Source: Chloroflexota bacterium
GTDB taxonomy: Bacteria > Chloroflexota > Anaerolineae > Promineifilales > Promineifilaceae
Length of the DNA stretch: 7,023 nt
Direction: 5' to 3'
Assembly: GCA_008501785.1 (NCBI GenBank)
Contig: QQUD01000456.1
Span: forward strand, 1 to 7,023
The notes below the pieces were generated by a model. The model saw nothing but the letters and a program-made list of their open reading frames with translations. It was not told the origin of the DNA and searched no databases. The position numbers and the translations under genes were made by a program. Shown in pieces: positions 1 to 6,557 of this stretch. Each line of letters begins with the position of its first letter. Within the stretch, counting starts at the first letter, position 1.

Positions 1-8
1 AGGGAACT

Positions 9-75
9 TGTCATTCCCGCGCAGGCGGGAATCCATGACGTAGTCGAGTAGATTCCCGCCTGCGCGGGAATGACA
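9..75. repeat. Perfect inverted repeat of two dRS3-like units
   Basis: Two 24-bp arms (9-32 and 52-75) are exact reverse complements around a 19-bp spacer. Each arm contains a 20-bp unit (13-32 and 52-71) that starts ATTCCCGC and ends GCGGGAAT, so each unit is itself a near palindrome. This matches the ATTCCC-N8-GGGAAT layout known as dRS3 in Neisseria and seen as dispersed intergenic repeats in many other bacteria. The left arm continues as the familiar GGGAATCCA. It would form a very stable hairpin in either DNA strand or RNA. Whether it acts as terminator, REP-like element or integration target cannot be decided here, because the gene to its left is outside the window. Confidence 0.85.
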
Positions 76-160
76 GGGCCACATTTTGTAGTTTTCTATT
101 ACCTGATTATTTATTTAACTTCCATTAAAATCGACCTACAAATTTTCATTCATTTGCTGG

Positions 161-175
161 TGCCGCGCAGCGGCA
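161..175. other. Small GC-rich hairpin
   Basis: TGCCGC (161-166) and GCGGCA (170-175) are perfect complements around a GCA loop, in otherwise AT-rich intergenic DNA 49 bp upstream of the predicted SDR promoter. No T-run follows, so a terminator is not supported. It resembles the small hairpin at 4710-4724 in architecture (6-bp stem, 3-nt loop) but not in exact sequence. Confidence 0.4.
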
Positions 176-223
176 TGTTGTCTGCTTATAAAATGTCTCA
201 CAATGATAATGCAGAAGTCCTGC

Positions 224-252
224 TGGACAAAGTTGGTGAATATATGTACAAT
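224..252 (+). promoter_or_regulatory. Sigma70-like promoter of the SDR gene
   Basis: TGGACA (224-229) matches the -35 consensus TTGACA at 5 of 6 positions. TACAAT (247-252) matches the -10 TATAAT at 5 of 6. They are separated by exactly 17 bp. Transcription would start near 258-260 and give a leader of about 57 nt before the preferred ATG at 316. This is a consensus match only; no transcription data are available. Confidence 0.6.
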
Positions 253-305
253 ACATGGACAAATTATTGATTTGCAAGATGAATTTGTTCTTTTCACAAA
301 ATGCT

Positions 306-309
306 GGAG
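306..309 (+). promoter_or_regulatory. Shine-Dalgarno that sets the SDR start at 316
   Basis: GGAG lies 6 nt before the ATG at 316. The upstream in-frame ATG at 301 is preceded only by an AT-rich stretch with no purine-rich SD, and it would place this GGAG inside the coding sequence. The SD therefore favours 316 as the true start and shortens the longest reading frame by five residues. Confidence 0.6.
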
Positions 310-315
310 TTTTCG

Positions 316-1830
316 ATGGATTTCAAAAATGACCGACAGTTCTCTGATAGTCGCATATTGGTTACAGGTGTCACCGGATACGTTGGGGGGCGTCTGGTGC
401 CGCGACTGCTGCAAGCAGGGGGAACTGTACGTGTTATGGTGCGTGGTAGTGCGGATCGATTAAACGGCCGTTCTTGGCAAAACCAGGTCGAAATAGCCAT
501 TGGCGACGTGCTGGACCCCGACACATTGGCAGACGCAATGACCGGCATTGATGCGGCTTACTACCTTATCCACAGCATGAGCGGCAATGATGAATTTAGC
601 CACCGTGATGTTCAAGCGGCAGAAAATTTTGCGCGTGCTGCGTCTGAAGCAGGCGTTAAAAATATTATCTATTTAGGTGGATTAGGTGATCCAGATAGCA
701 AACTATCCGAACATCTCCGTTCACGACAAGCCACGGGTGATGCATTGCGCCAGTTCAATGTACCTGTCACCGAATTTCGCGCCGGGATGGTGGTCGGCTC
801 TGGCAGCCTCTCTTTTGAAATGATGCGTAATTTGGCCGAGCGCTTGCCTGCGATGATTGCGCCAAAGTGGGTGTTTACCAAAGCACAGCCTATCGGCATT
901 CGCGATGTTCTCAACTATCTGATTGCTGCGCTGACGACCCCGACCAGTCACGGCAAAATTATCGAAATTGGTGGCGAGGACGCGTTGACTTACGCCGAGA
1001 TGATGCTGCGCTACGCTAAAATTCGTGGATTAAAACGAACTATTGTTCCTGTGCCGGTCTTAACACCGCTTCTTTCGTCCTATTGGGTGCATTGGATGAC
1101 ACCGGTGCCTGCTGGCGTTGCCAGACCGCTCATCGAAGGGCTGCGTAATGAGATGGTTGTGAATGACTTGTCTGCGAGGACGATTTTCCCTGACATTGAG
1201 CCGATGGGATTTGATACGGCCGTTACCCTGGCCCTGGCCCGTATCGAATACGGTGACATCGAAACGCTGTGGAGCGATGCCATCGCTTCCAGTCAAGGCG
1301 ATGTCAAACCGGTTTACTTGACGCAAGAACAAGGCATGCTGATTGAACGTAGGCAGAAAACGGTAGATGTGGCACAAACGGCCGTTTTTCGTGCCTTTAC
1401 CGGTCTGGGTGGCAAACGAGGTTGGCCGCCTTTTAGCTGGCTGTGGGTGCTGCGTGGCATCTTAGATCGGATGGTGGGCGGGGTTGGTATGCGTCGTGGG
1501 CGCCGTCATCCAGATGAACTGCGGCAGGGGGAAGCGCTTGACTTTTGGCGGGTTGAGCAAGTTGAACCCAATCAACTGCTGCGCTTACGGGCCGAAATGA
1601 AGCTGCCAGGGCGGGGTTGGCTGCAATTTGAGGCTAATCCGCTAGCTGATGGTCGCACAAATTTGGTGCAAACGGCGTACTTTGCATCCAAAGGCTTGTT
1701 TGGCCTGCTGTACTGGTATGGCATTTATCCGCTACACGGCATCATCTTTTCACGCATGATTGATTACATCGCCCGACGGGCGTGTGACTTGTCACAGGAA
1801 GTGCTGGCAGCAAGTAAACCGACGGATTAA
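316..1830 (+). CDS. Atypical SDR NAD(P)-binding protein with C-terminal DUF2867 (YbjT-like)
   Basis: This 504-residue protein is likely cytosolic and NAD(P)H-binding; its substrate is unknown. Residues 13-25 hold the Rossmann beta strand and the GxxGxxG motif (GVTGYVGG, 18-25). YYLIHSM (82-88) and the stretch around 119-146 (YLGGLGD, SRQATGDAL) are typical of the NmrA/atypical SDR group that includes E. coli YbjT (about 476 residues). The canonical SDR catalytic YxxxK is not visible, so dehydrogenase activity should not be assumed. From about residue 330 to 490 the sequence fits DUF2867, with the hallmark LRLRAEMKLPGRGWLQFE near 422-439, predicted to form an SRPBCC/START-like ligand pocket. 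The start at 316 is chosen for its GGAG; 301 is the alternative. The gene has its own promoter and converges on the transporter ATPase gene with 15 bp between the stop codons. Family assignment is firm; biochemical role is not. Confidence 0.88.
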   Translation: MDFKNDRQFSDSRILVTGVTGYVGGRLVPRLLQAGGTVRVMVRGSADRLNGRSWQNQVEIAIGDVLDPDTLADAMTGIDAAYYLIHSMSGNDEFSHRDVQAAENFARAASEAGVKNIIYLGGLGDPDSKLSEHLRSRQATGDALRQFNVPVTEFRAGMVVGSGSLSFEMMRNLAERLPAMIAPKWVFTKAQPIGIRDVLNYLIAALTTPTSHGKIIEIGGEDALTYAEMMLRYAKIRGLKRTIVPVPVLTPLLSSYWVHWMTPVPAGVARPLIEGLRNEMVVNDLSARTIFPDIEPMGFDTAVTLALARIEYGDIETLWSDAIASSQGDVKPVYLTQEQGMLIERRQKTVDVAQTAVFRAFTGLGGKRGWPPFSWLWVLRGILDRMVGGVGMRRGRRHPDELRQGEALDFWRVEQVEPNQLLRLRAEMKLPGRGWLQFEANPLADGRTNLVQTAYFASKGLFGLLYWYGIYPLHGIIFSRMIDYIARRACDLSQEVLAASKPTD

Positions 1831-1849
1831 AAACGAAGTATTTTTTTAA
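1827..1849. terminator. Weak AT-rich bidirectional terminator candidate between convergent genes
   Basis: TTAAAAA (1827-1833) can pair with TTTTTAA (1843-1849) around a 9-nt loop, and the element spans both convergent stop codons. It gives a U-run on the plus strand and, read the other way, on the minus strand. The stem is all A-T and therefore weak. The call rests as much on its position between tail-to-tail genes as on structure. Confidence 0.3.
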
Positions 1850-2886
1850 GCAATGTCTTTGTGAAAAACAACCAGCTCATGATCGTCGTTAAAACTGACG
1901 TTAACGGCCGTTCCCATCCCCAAATTCACGGTATGCGACTGCCAACTGTGCAGCACCGTACCATCGGCCAACCCCACCCGATAGACGTAAGCGATGCCTA
2001 CGAATTGGCGGTCTAGGATACGGCCGTTTCCCCCCACATTTGGCACAATATGCACATCATCGGCACGCAGCATGATAGAAACGGCCGTTCCCGCTGCCAA
2101 CTCTGATTCTTGATGCAGCAGCCCCAGGGAAGTGGCGATGCCGTTTTCTTGCACGTGCCCGTCCAAAAAATCGGTGTGGCCGACGAATTCCGCTACAAAA
2201 CGGGTGCTTGGTTGGTGGAAGATGATTTCGGGGGCAGCGATTTGTTCGATACGGCCGTTATGCATTACCGCTACTTCATCACCCAAATAAAGTGCCTCTT
2301 CCTGATCGTGCGTCACAAAAATGGCGGTTGTACCGCTAGTTTTCAGCAGTTGCTTCACTTCAGCACGGACTTCGACTCGCAGCGCCGCATCTAAATTTGA
2401 AAACGGCTCATCCAGCAGCAGCACCGATGGATTGGGAGCCAGCGCTCGTGCCAGCGCTACCCGCTGCTGCATCCCGCCAGACAGTTCATGTGGCATCTTG
2501 TCGCTGCTGTCACCCAATCCTACAAAATCGAGCATGTCGGCTGTGCGGGTAACGGCCGTTTTGCCTTTTCCCAACCCAAAGCGCACATTATCCGCCACGC
2601 TCAGGTGCGGGAAAATGGCGTAATCTTGAAAAACCATGCCTGCTCTGCGTCTTTCGGGGGGGACGTGGAGGGGGGGATTTGCCACCAACTGCCCATCAAT
2701 TTCAATCGAGCCGCTGTCCAACTGCTCAAAACCGGCAATTAGTCGCAGCGTCGTCGTTTTGCCACAGCCGCTCGGTCCCAGCAATGCCAAAATATTTCCG
2801 GGCATCACTTGAAAGCCGCAATCGACAACAATGGGTTGGTTCTCAAACGATTTGTGGAGGGCGTGGGTGATGACTGTGGGGTTCAT
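1846..2886 (-). CDS. fbpC: ABC transporter ATP-binding protein, Fe(III)/FbpC-like
   Basis: This 346-residue cytoplasmic ATPase powers the importer formed with the adjacent permease. Counting from the start at 2886: Walker A GPSGCGKTT at 37-45, Q-loop VFQD at 85-88, signature LSGGMQQR at 135-142, Walker B VLLLDEP at 155-161 followed by D-loop SNLD, and the switch histidine in VTHDQEEA near 193. All catalytic residues are intact. The C-terminal third (about 240-346) is a TOBE-type regulatory domain typical of the FbpC/PotA/MalK class. The iron assignment comes mainly from the permease; putrescine/spermidine or another substrate is the alternative for the ATPase alone. An ATG at 2904 would add six residues, but it lies inside a repeat arm. 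The 2886 start gives MNPTVITHALHKSF, where homology normally begins, although neither start has a strong SD. It is the distal gene of the permease-ATPase operon, 103 bp after the permease stop. Confidence 0.9.
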   Translation of the reverse strand: MNPTVITHALHKSFENQPIVVDCGFQVMPGNILALLGPSGCGKTTTLRLIAGFEQLDSGSIEIDGQLVANPPLHVPPERRRAGMVFQDYAIFPHLSVADNVRFGLGKGKTAVTRTADMLDFVGLGDSSDKMPHELSGGMQQRVALARALAPNPSVLLLDEPFSNLDAALRVEVRAEVKQLLKTSGTTAIFVTHDQEEALYLGDEVAVMHNGRIEQIAAPEIIFHQPSTRFVAEFVGHTDFLDGHVQENGIATSLGLLHQESELAAGTAVSIMLRADDVHIVPNVGGNGRILDRQFVGIAYVYRVGLADGTVLHSWQSHTVNLGMGTAVNVSFNDDHELVVFHKDIA

Positions 2887-2899
2887 ACTTTTTTGACAC

Positions 2900-2979
2900 G
2901 TCATTCCGATGTCCGCCGAGGAATCCCTACCCCTTTATGGTACAGATTGTGGGGATTTCTCGGAAGACTTCGAAATGAC
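2900..2979. repeat. Imperfect inverted repeat inside the transporter operon
   Basis: The left arm (2900-2927, starting GTCATTCCGATG) and the right arm (2952-2979, ending TTCGAAATGAC) are complementary at about 23 of 28 positions around a 24-bp spacer. The termini GTCATT[C/T]C and GGAATCC/GAAATCC resemble the ends of the element at 9-75, suggesting a related, more decayed family of dispersed GTCATT repeats. It fills most of the gap between permease stop and ATPase start, so the operon mRNA should carry a hairpin there. No T-run follows it on the minus strand, which argues against a terminator; stabilisation or differential expression of the permease message is possible. Confidence 0.7.
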
Positions 2980-2989
2980 ATTAAACTTT

Positions 2990-4669
2990 TTAGTTTCGTT
3001 CCTTTAACGTTAACAGCGCCAACGGAACTGACGACAGCAGCAGCAATAACAACGTCGGTGCGGCGGCGCGGGCGAAGAAGGCTTCGTTGATGTTGGACCA
3101 TACTTCAGCGGCCAACGTGTGGAAACCAAGTGGGCTGAGAATAAGCGTGGCTGGTAGTTCTTTCATGCAAGTGAGAAAGACGAGTGCGCCGCCTGCGATG
3201 ATGCCAGAGCGCACGAGTGGCAGGGTGATTTGGCGGAAGACAGCAAACGGCCGTTTTCCCAAACTTCGTCCTGCTTCCTCAATACTTGCCGACACTTGCA
3301 ACAACGCTGTTCGTTCTGCGCCAACAGCTTGTGGAATAAACAAAATGACGTAAGCGACCAGCAGCATGGGCAGCGTTTGGTATAGTGGACGTGCATATTG
3401 CGTGCCAAAAAAAACATAGGCCAATGCCACGACAATGCCTGGTAAAGCAAAACTGGCATAGGTGATACGCTCAAAAAAGCTGCTCACTTTGCCAGCGTAG
3501 CGCACCGCCAAAATTGTAATCGGCAGCGCAAACGCAATGGCTAAGATTGCGCCCAATGCAGAGGCGGTGAATGAATTGAGTGCCGGTTCGACTAAGTTGA
3601 TGAGTGATTCGACGTTGCTGGAGGGCGCATTCAGGTCATTGACCAAGAAATCTTGCTGCCAGCCGCGCCCAAACCAATAAACCAGGCCGCCCACGGGCAC
3701 AGCCAGCGCCACAAACACAACCGAACTCATGAATGCCAGCGCGGGAATTTTGAATTTACCTAGCGATGTTGGCTGCGGTTTTCGTGCCACGCCAATGGAG
3801 GTGCGGGCATAGCGGGCGCGTCCTCGGCTGCGGTGTTCGAGGGTAAGGAAAACGGCCGTAATCACCACCAGCACCATCGCCATTGCCGCCGCCGTGTCCA
3901 GCTTGTAACCGAGGTAGCGATTGTAAATGATGCGTGTAAACGTGCTGTATTGCAGCATTGTCACTGCGCCAAAGTCACGCAGCGTGTACAGTGCAACCAG
4001 CAAACTGCCTGCGAGAATGGAAGGACGCAAATAGGGCAGCGTGATGCGTCGAAACGCTTGCAATGGGGTTTGGCCTAGACTGCGAGCTGCTTCGACCAGT
4101 GACGGGTCCATTTTGGAAAGCGCAGCACGCACGGTTAAGAATGTGTACGGATAAGCAATCAAAGTTAAGACAAAAAATGCGCCTGGGAAACCGTAAAAAT
4201 CAGGCAATTTTTCAATGCCAAGCAATGGATGCAGAAATTGTTGCAGTAAACCTTTAGGCGTGAGAATAGATGCGAATAAAAAGGCGGCGACGTAGCTGGG
4301 AATGACGAGCGGTAATGCCAGCAGCACTGCCCATACTTTTTTGCCCGGTAAATCGGTGCAGGTGGTTAACCAGGCAAGAGGAATGGCGATAACGGCCGTT
4401 GCCATCGTCACTGATCCAGACAGCAGCAGCGTATTCCCCAAAATCTCCCAGGTGCGAGGATTCGTAAACGTCTCCAGCGCATCGGTGCCAGCACCCATTG
4501 TGCGAATGAGTAAATAAGCAGGCACAATAAAAATGAGGACGGCAACCACGGCTGCCCCAAAAATTAGTGCCAGTTTAAAAAGTGACCATTGCGGCCATTC
4601 CCAATTAAATTTTCGACGTGCGCTATGCAATGGTGTGCGGCGCACATTGACCATTTCGCCAACTGCCAT
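2990..4669 (-). CDS. fbpB: Fused two-domain ABC permease, Fe(III) FbpB/AfuB type
   Basis: This 559-residue inner-membrane permease should form the whole translocation channel, because two MetI-like domains are fused in one chain. About 12 hydrophobic segments can be seen, near residues 31-56, 76-104, 110-134, 160-182, 217-235, 258-277, 308-333, 366-391, 403-422, 432-452, 489-508 and 536-555. Each half carries the cytoplasmic EAA loop that docks the ATPase: VEAARSLGQ...ITLP (192-211) and IEEAGRSLGK...ITLP (463-484). LRDFGAVTMLQYSTFTR (230-246) and MKELPATLILSPLGF (502-516) are typical of ferric-iron permeases of the FbpB/SfuB/AfuB family, whose usual length is about 500-560. GGAGAG upstream supports the ATG at 4669. 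It is the first gene of a two-gene operon with the ATPase. A poor promoter candidate (TTGTTT/GATAAT, 16-bp spacing, at 4759-4786 on the complement) lies upstream. No binding-protein gene is adjacent. Substrate is inferred, not shown. Confidence 0.9.
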   Translation of the reverse strand: MAVGEMVNVRRTPLHSARRKFNWEWPQWSLFKLALIFGAAVVAVLIFIVPAYLLIRTMGAGTDALETFTNPRTWEILGNTLLLSGSVTMATAVIAIPLAWLTTCTDLPGKKVWAVLLALPLVIPSYVAAFLFASILTPKGLLQQFLHPLLGIEKLPDFYGFPGAFFVLTLIAYPYTFLTVRAALSKMDPSLVEAARSLGQTPLQAFRRITLPYLRPSILAGSLLVALYTLRDFGAVTMLQYSTFTRIIYNRYLGYKLDTAAAMAMVLVVITAVFLTLEHRSRGRARYARTSIGVARKPQPTSLGKFKIPALAFMSSVVFVALAVPVGGLVYWFGRGWQQDFLVNDLNAPSSNVESLINLVEPALNSFTASALGAILAIAFALPITILAVRYAGKVSSFFERITYASFALPGIVVALAYVFFGTQYARPLYQTLPMLLVAYVILFIPQAVGAERTALLQVSASIEEAGRSLGKRPFAVFRQITLPLVRSGIIAGGALVFLTCMKELPATLILSPLGFHTLAAEVWSNINEAFFARAAAPTLLLLLLSSVPLALLTLKERN

Positions 4670-4673
4670 CTAT

Positions 4674-4679
4674 CTCTCC
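4674..4679 (-). promoter_or_regulatory. Shine-Dalgarno of the permease gene
   Basis: On the complement, GGAGAG occurs with its GGAG core 6 nt upstream of the ATG at 4669. It is the clearest ribosome binding site among the minus-strand genes in the window and confirms the permease start. Confidence 0.7.
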
Positions 4680-4688
4680 AACTGTTTT

Positions 4689-4724
4689 GGTGGGTGGCTC
4701 CACCGTATTAGGTGCGTCGCACCT
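4689..4724. other. Two adjacent small hairpins in the permease leader
   Basis: AGGTGC (4710-4715) and GCACCT (4719-4724) form a perfect 6-bp stem with a 3-nt loop. GGTGG (4689-4693) and CCACC (4700-4704) form a 5-bp stem with a 6-nt loop. Both fall in the predicted 5' leader of the permease mRNA, just upstream of its SD. On the plus strand the larger hairpin is followed by TTTT, but no plus-strand gene ends here. The pair could be a leader structure or a short dispersed repeat; neither a riboswitch nor an attenuator architecture is recognisable. Confidence 0.4.
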
Positions 4725-4805
4725 TTTAATTAACGATTTACCAAGCAGAGTTGCTTTTATTATCGGGAATGATGTGATTGAAACAAGACCAGGACGTTAA
4801 GTTTG

Positions 4806-4863
4806 AAGTTAACTGCTGCGCAACAATAAAGTTAACCTATTGAAAGTAATGAAGTTAACCTAT
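4806..4863. promoter_or_regulatory. Three AAGTTAAC boxes at a 23-bp period (operator-array candidate)
   Basis: AAGTTAAC begins at 4806, 4829 and 4852, a strict 23-bp period (about two helical turns). The last two copies extend to AAGTTAACCTAT. Each core contains the palindrome GTTAAC. The boxes sit in the 215-bp gap between the kinase stop and the permease ATG, and the nearest is about 20 bp upstream of the weak -35 candidate for the permease operon. Same-face helical spacing of a palindromic core suggests cooperative binding of a regulator, perhaps controlling the transporter. The rest of this gap (4725-4805) shows nothing else that I can identify. Confidence 0.5.
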
Positions 4864-4884
4864 GTTAAAAATTTGGATTTATCG

Positions 4885-6417
4885 TTATGAGAGGAATAAG
4901 CCCATCAAAATGGCAATGCCAGCGGCGATGAGCGCACGACGAAGGGTGAGGGAGCCAATCTGTTGGCTTTTTTGAACGGCCGTTTTCCTATCCTGCGCCA
5001 GGTTAATGGTGTGCCACACCGTACCCAGAATGATGAAAATTTCGAGTGGCCAGAGGAATGACCAATGTTCCCAGTTACCCGTGCCAGCATAGTAGATGAA
5101 AAGAAGGCCATTACCCAAAATGATGTAAGTTGGAATGAGGAGCCAGATGGAGGAAACGGCCGTCATCAACATCGCCATAGCTCCCGCCACCAAAAATAAC
5201 TCAACCGGCCAACCCTTATTCCAAATTTGGCTGTTGAATCCCATCAACATCACCATCAACATATTGCCACCAACTGTTAACCCGATGCTGTTCACAATAG
5301 CTTGGGCAACAGTTAGTTTTTTTGATGGCGCTTCTTTTATTTTAGTTGCTCCTGTTGTGCCAGTAACTACAAGTGGTGACTCGGCTGCTTTCAATGCCGC
5401 AATATCATCTGCCAGCGTTTGCTCTAAATGTGCATCCGTCGCGGCCGTATCAGTGAATTCCATCTCAGCCAACTGCTCGCGCGATGTGCCTGAAAAGACG
5501 GCAACGGATTCTGTAGGAGCGGTGGGTGTGGAAAATGAAAGCGGCAGGGAAATATTTTCAGGAATATCAATCTCCACATTTTTAGCAGCGGTATGCAGGG
5601 CTTGGGCCATCTCGTCGGCCGTTTGAAAGCGATCCTCAGGTTGTTTGGACAACGCTTTGAGCACAATGCGCTCGAATGGTTCAGGAATGGCTGGTTCTAC
5701 TGAGCGAGGTAACGGCAGCGGATCATTAACGTGCTTCATCAAGATGGCTAATGGTGTATCTGCATCATACGGTGGCTGGCGTGTCAGCATTTCATATAAA
5801 ACGATGCCAACCGAATATAAATCGGTGCGTTCGTCACAAATATTTTTTAGACCTTGTTCGGGAGCCATGTAGTTAAGCGTGCCCAACAAAGCTCCTGAGA
5901 CTGTATGACGTGTACCGCCCACCATTTGCGCAATACCAAAGTCGGCTAACACGGCTTGCCCACGTTTGGTGAGCAGCACATTGGCTGGTTTAATGTCGCG
6001 ATGAATCATGCCCTCTTCGTGGGCATAGGCTAAGCCGTCCAGCACATCAAGCAGGATGCGTATCATGTCGCCCCAGGGCATTTGTTCGCCGCGCACCCGG
6101 TAATCGTTGAGGCGTGTGTGTAGGGTGTCGCCATCAAGCATTTCCATCACCATAAAGGTGATGTCGTTCTCCACGTCGAAATCAAACACCTGGATAATGT
6201 TGGGGTGGCGCAGGTTGGCAACCGCTTGTGCTTCGCGGCTAAATCGGCTGGAAAACGAGTCGTCATCAACCAGATCGCTGCGCAGTACTTTGACCGCTAC
6301 GTACCGGTTCAACTGTGGATGAAAGGCGCGATAAACGCGAGCCATCCCGCCGCTGCCCAATGGTTCTAAAATGTGATATTTGCCTAATGTTTGCCCTGTC
6401 AGTGTAAATGTCGCCAT
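4885..6417 (-). CDS. Membrane-anchored serine/threonine protein kinase (Hanks type)
   Basis: This 510-residue protein has a cytoplasmic N-terminal kinase and a membrane C-terminus. The kinase domain runs from about residue 13 to 275 and has every catalytic element: glycine loop GSGGMARV (21-28), ATP lysine in VAVKVL (Lys43), helix-C Glu62, HRDIKPANVL (139-148, catalytic Asp141), DFG (159-161), APEQ (185-188) and the late Arg263 in PEDRF. RD-type kinases of this class are usually activated by autophosphorylation of the loop between DFG and APE, which here contains several Thr/Ser. Residues about 280-370 form a low-complexity Thr/Ala/Glu linker. About four to five hydrophobic segments follow (near 377-397, 405-445, 452-475, 492-509). 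No PASTA or other extracellular sensor is present. The ATG at 6417 is preferred: an upstream TTG (6453) lies within the predicted -35. No SD precedes the ATG. Substrates are unknown; the adjacent LiaF-like gene may be functionally linked. Confidence 0.92.
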   Translation of the reverse strand: MATFTLTGQTLGKYHILEPLGSGGMARVYRAFHPQLNRYVAVKVLRSDLVDDDSFSSRFSREAQAVANLRHPNIIQVFDFDVENDITFMVMEMLDGDTLHTRLNDYRVRGEQMPWGDMIRILLDVLDGLAYAHEEGMIHRDIKPANVLLTKRGQAVLADFGIAQMVGGTRHTVSGALLGTLNYMAPEQGLKNICDERTDLYSVGIVLYEMLTRQPPYDADTPLAILMKHVNDPLPLPRSVEPAIPEPFERIVLKALSKQPEDRFQTADEMAQALHTAAKNVEIDIPENISLPLSFSTPTAPTESVAVFSGTSREQLAEMEFTDTAATDAHLEQTLADDIAALKAAESPLVVTGTTGATKIKEAPSKKLTVAQAIVNSIGLTVGGNMLMVMLMGFNSQIWNKGWPVELFLVAGAMAMLMTAVSSIWLLIPTYIILGNGLLFIYYAGTGNWEHWSFLWPLEIFIILGTVWHTINLAQDRKTAVQKSQQIGSLTLRRALIAAGIAILMGLFLS

Positions 6418-6424
6418 GATTGTG

Positions 6425-6453
6425 AGTATATCAAGGGAGATATTTTGACACAA
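6425..6453 (-). promoter_or_regulatory. Kinase promoter candidate, apparently leaderless
   Basis: On the complement, TATACT (6425-6430, 5 of 6 to TATAAT) lies 17 bp downstream of TTGTGT (6448-6453, only TTG conserved). Just 7 nt separate the -10 from the kinase ATG at 6417, so transcription would begin at or beside the A of the ATG. That fits the absence of any Shine-Dalgarno and the TANNNT-plus-7 layout of leaderless genes in other phyla. Confidence 0.5.
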
Positions 6454-6477
6454 TTTTGAGGTCGAAATATCTCCCTT
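6433..6477. repeat. 13-bp perfect inverted repeat around the kinase -35
   Basis: AAGGGAGATATTT (6433-6445) and its exact complement (6465-6477) are separated by 19 bp. The proximal arm fills the spacer between the predicted -10 and -35 and the distal arm sits just upstream of the -35, the expected place for a repressor that occludes or loops the promoter. If transcription instead starts further upstream, the same arms would form a leader hairpin 15 nt before the ATG. Confidence 0.65.
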
Positions 6478-6485
6478 TGTACATA

Positions 6486-6542
6486 ATCTTCCCAGAAGTT
6501 AGTTAGCGATTCAGGTTTATCATGAAAAACTTCCGGGAAGAT
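6486..6542. repeat. 15-bp inverted repeat between the membrane gene and the kinase gene
   Basis: Arms 6486-6500 and 6528-6542 are complementary at 14 of 15 positions around a 27-bp loop. Each arm also contains a small internal near-palindrome of the CTTCC/GGAAG type. It begins 15 nt after the stop of the upstream gene (transcribed leftwards), so it could stop or stabilise that transcript. On the complement the first arm is followed by five Ts, but the full stem has no T-run after it, so an intrinsic terminator is not firmly supported. Confidence 0.55.
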
Positions 6543-6557
6543 GGTTTTCATTGTGTT

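Noticed and set aside
1..75. CRISPR-like repeat at the left edge
   Set aside because: Only two units are present, in inverted rather than direct orientation, with a 19-bp spacer and no array or cas gene.
70..463. Short open frames (66-92 residues) in the left non-coding region
   Set aside because: They run through the inverted repeat, the promoter or the SDR start, and encode low-similarity, biased peptides without support for translation.
1060..1377. 105-residue minus-strand frame opposite the SDR gene
   Set aside because: Antisense to well-conserved SDR/DUF2867 sequence, with no motif and no plausible SD.
2900..2979. Intrinsic terminator between permease and ATPase genes
   Set aside because: On the transcribed strand the stem is followed by GTGTCAAAAAAG rather than a U-run, and the stem is interrupted by several mismatches.
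3163..3474. 103-residue minus-strand frame inside the permease gene
   Set aside because: It overlaps the second permease domain in another frame; its Cys- and His-rich composition and lack of domain mark it as a shadow frame.
4689..4724. Riboswitch or attenuator in the permease leader
   Set aside because: Only two tiny stems are seen; no conserved aptamer core, leader peptide or competing terminator could be recognised.
5135..5626. 163-residue open frame on the plus strand opposite the kinase gene
   Set aside because: It lies antisense to the linker and membrane region of a kinase with complete catalytic motifs. Its translation is Ala/Ser/Ile-rich with no recognisable domain, and it has no clear SD.
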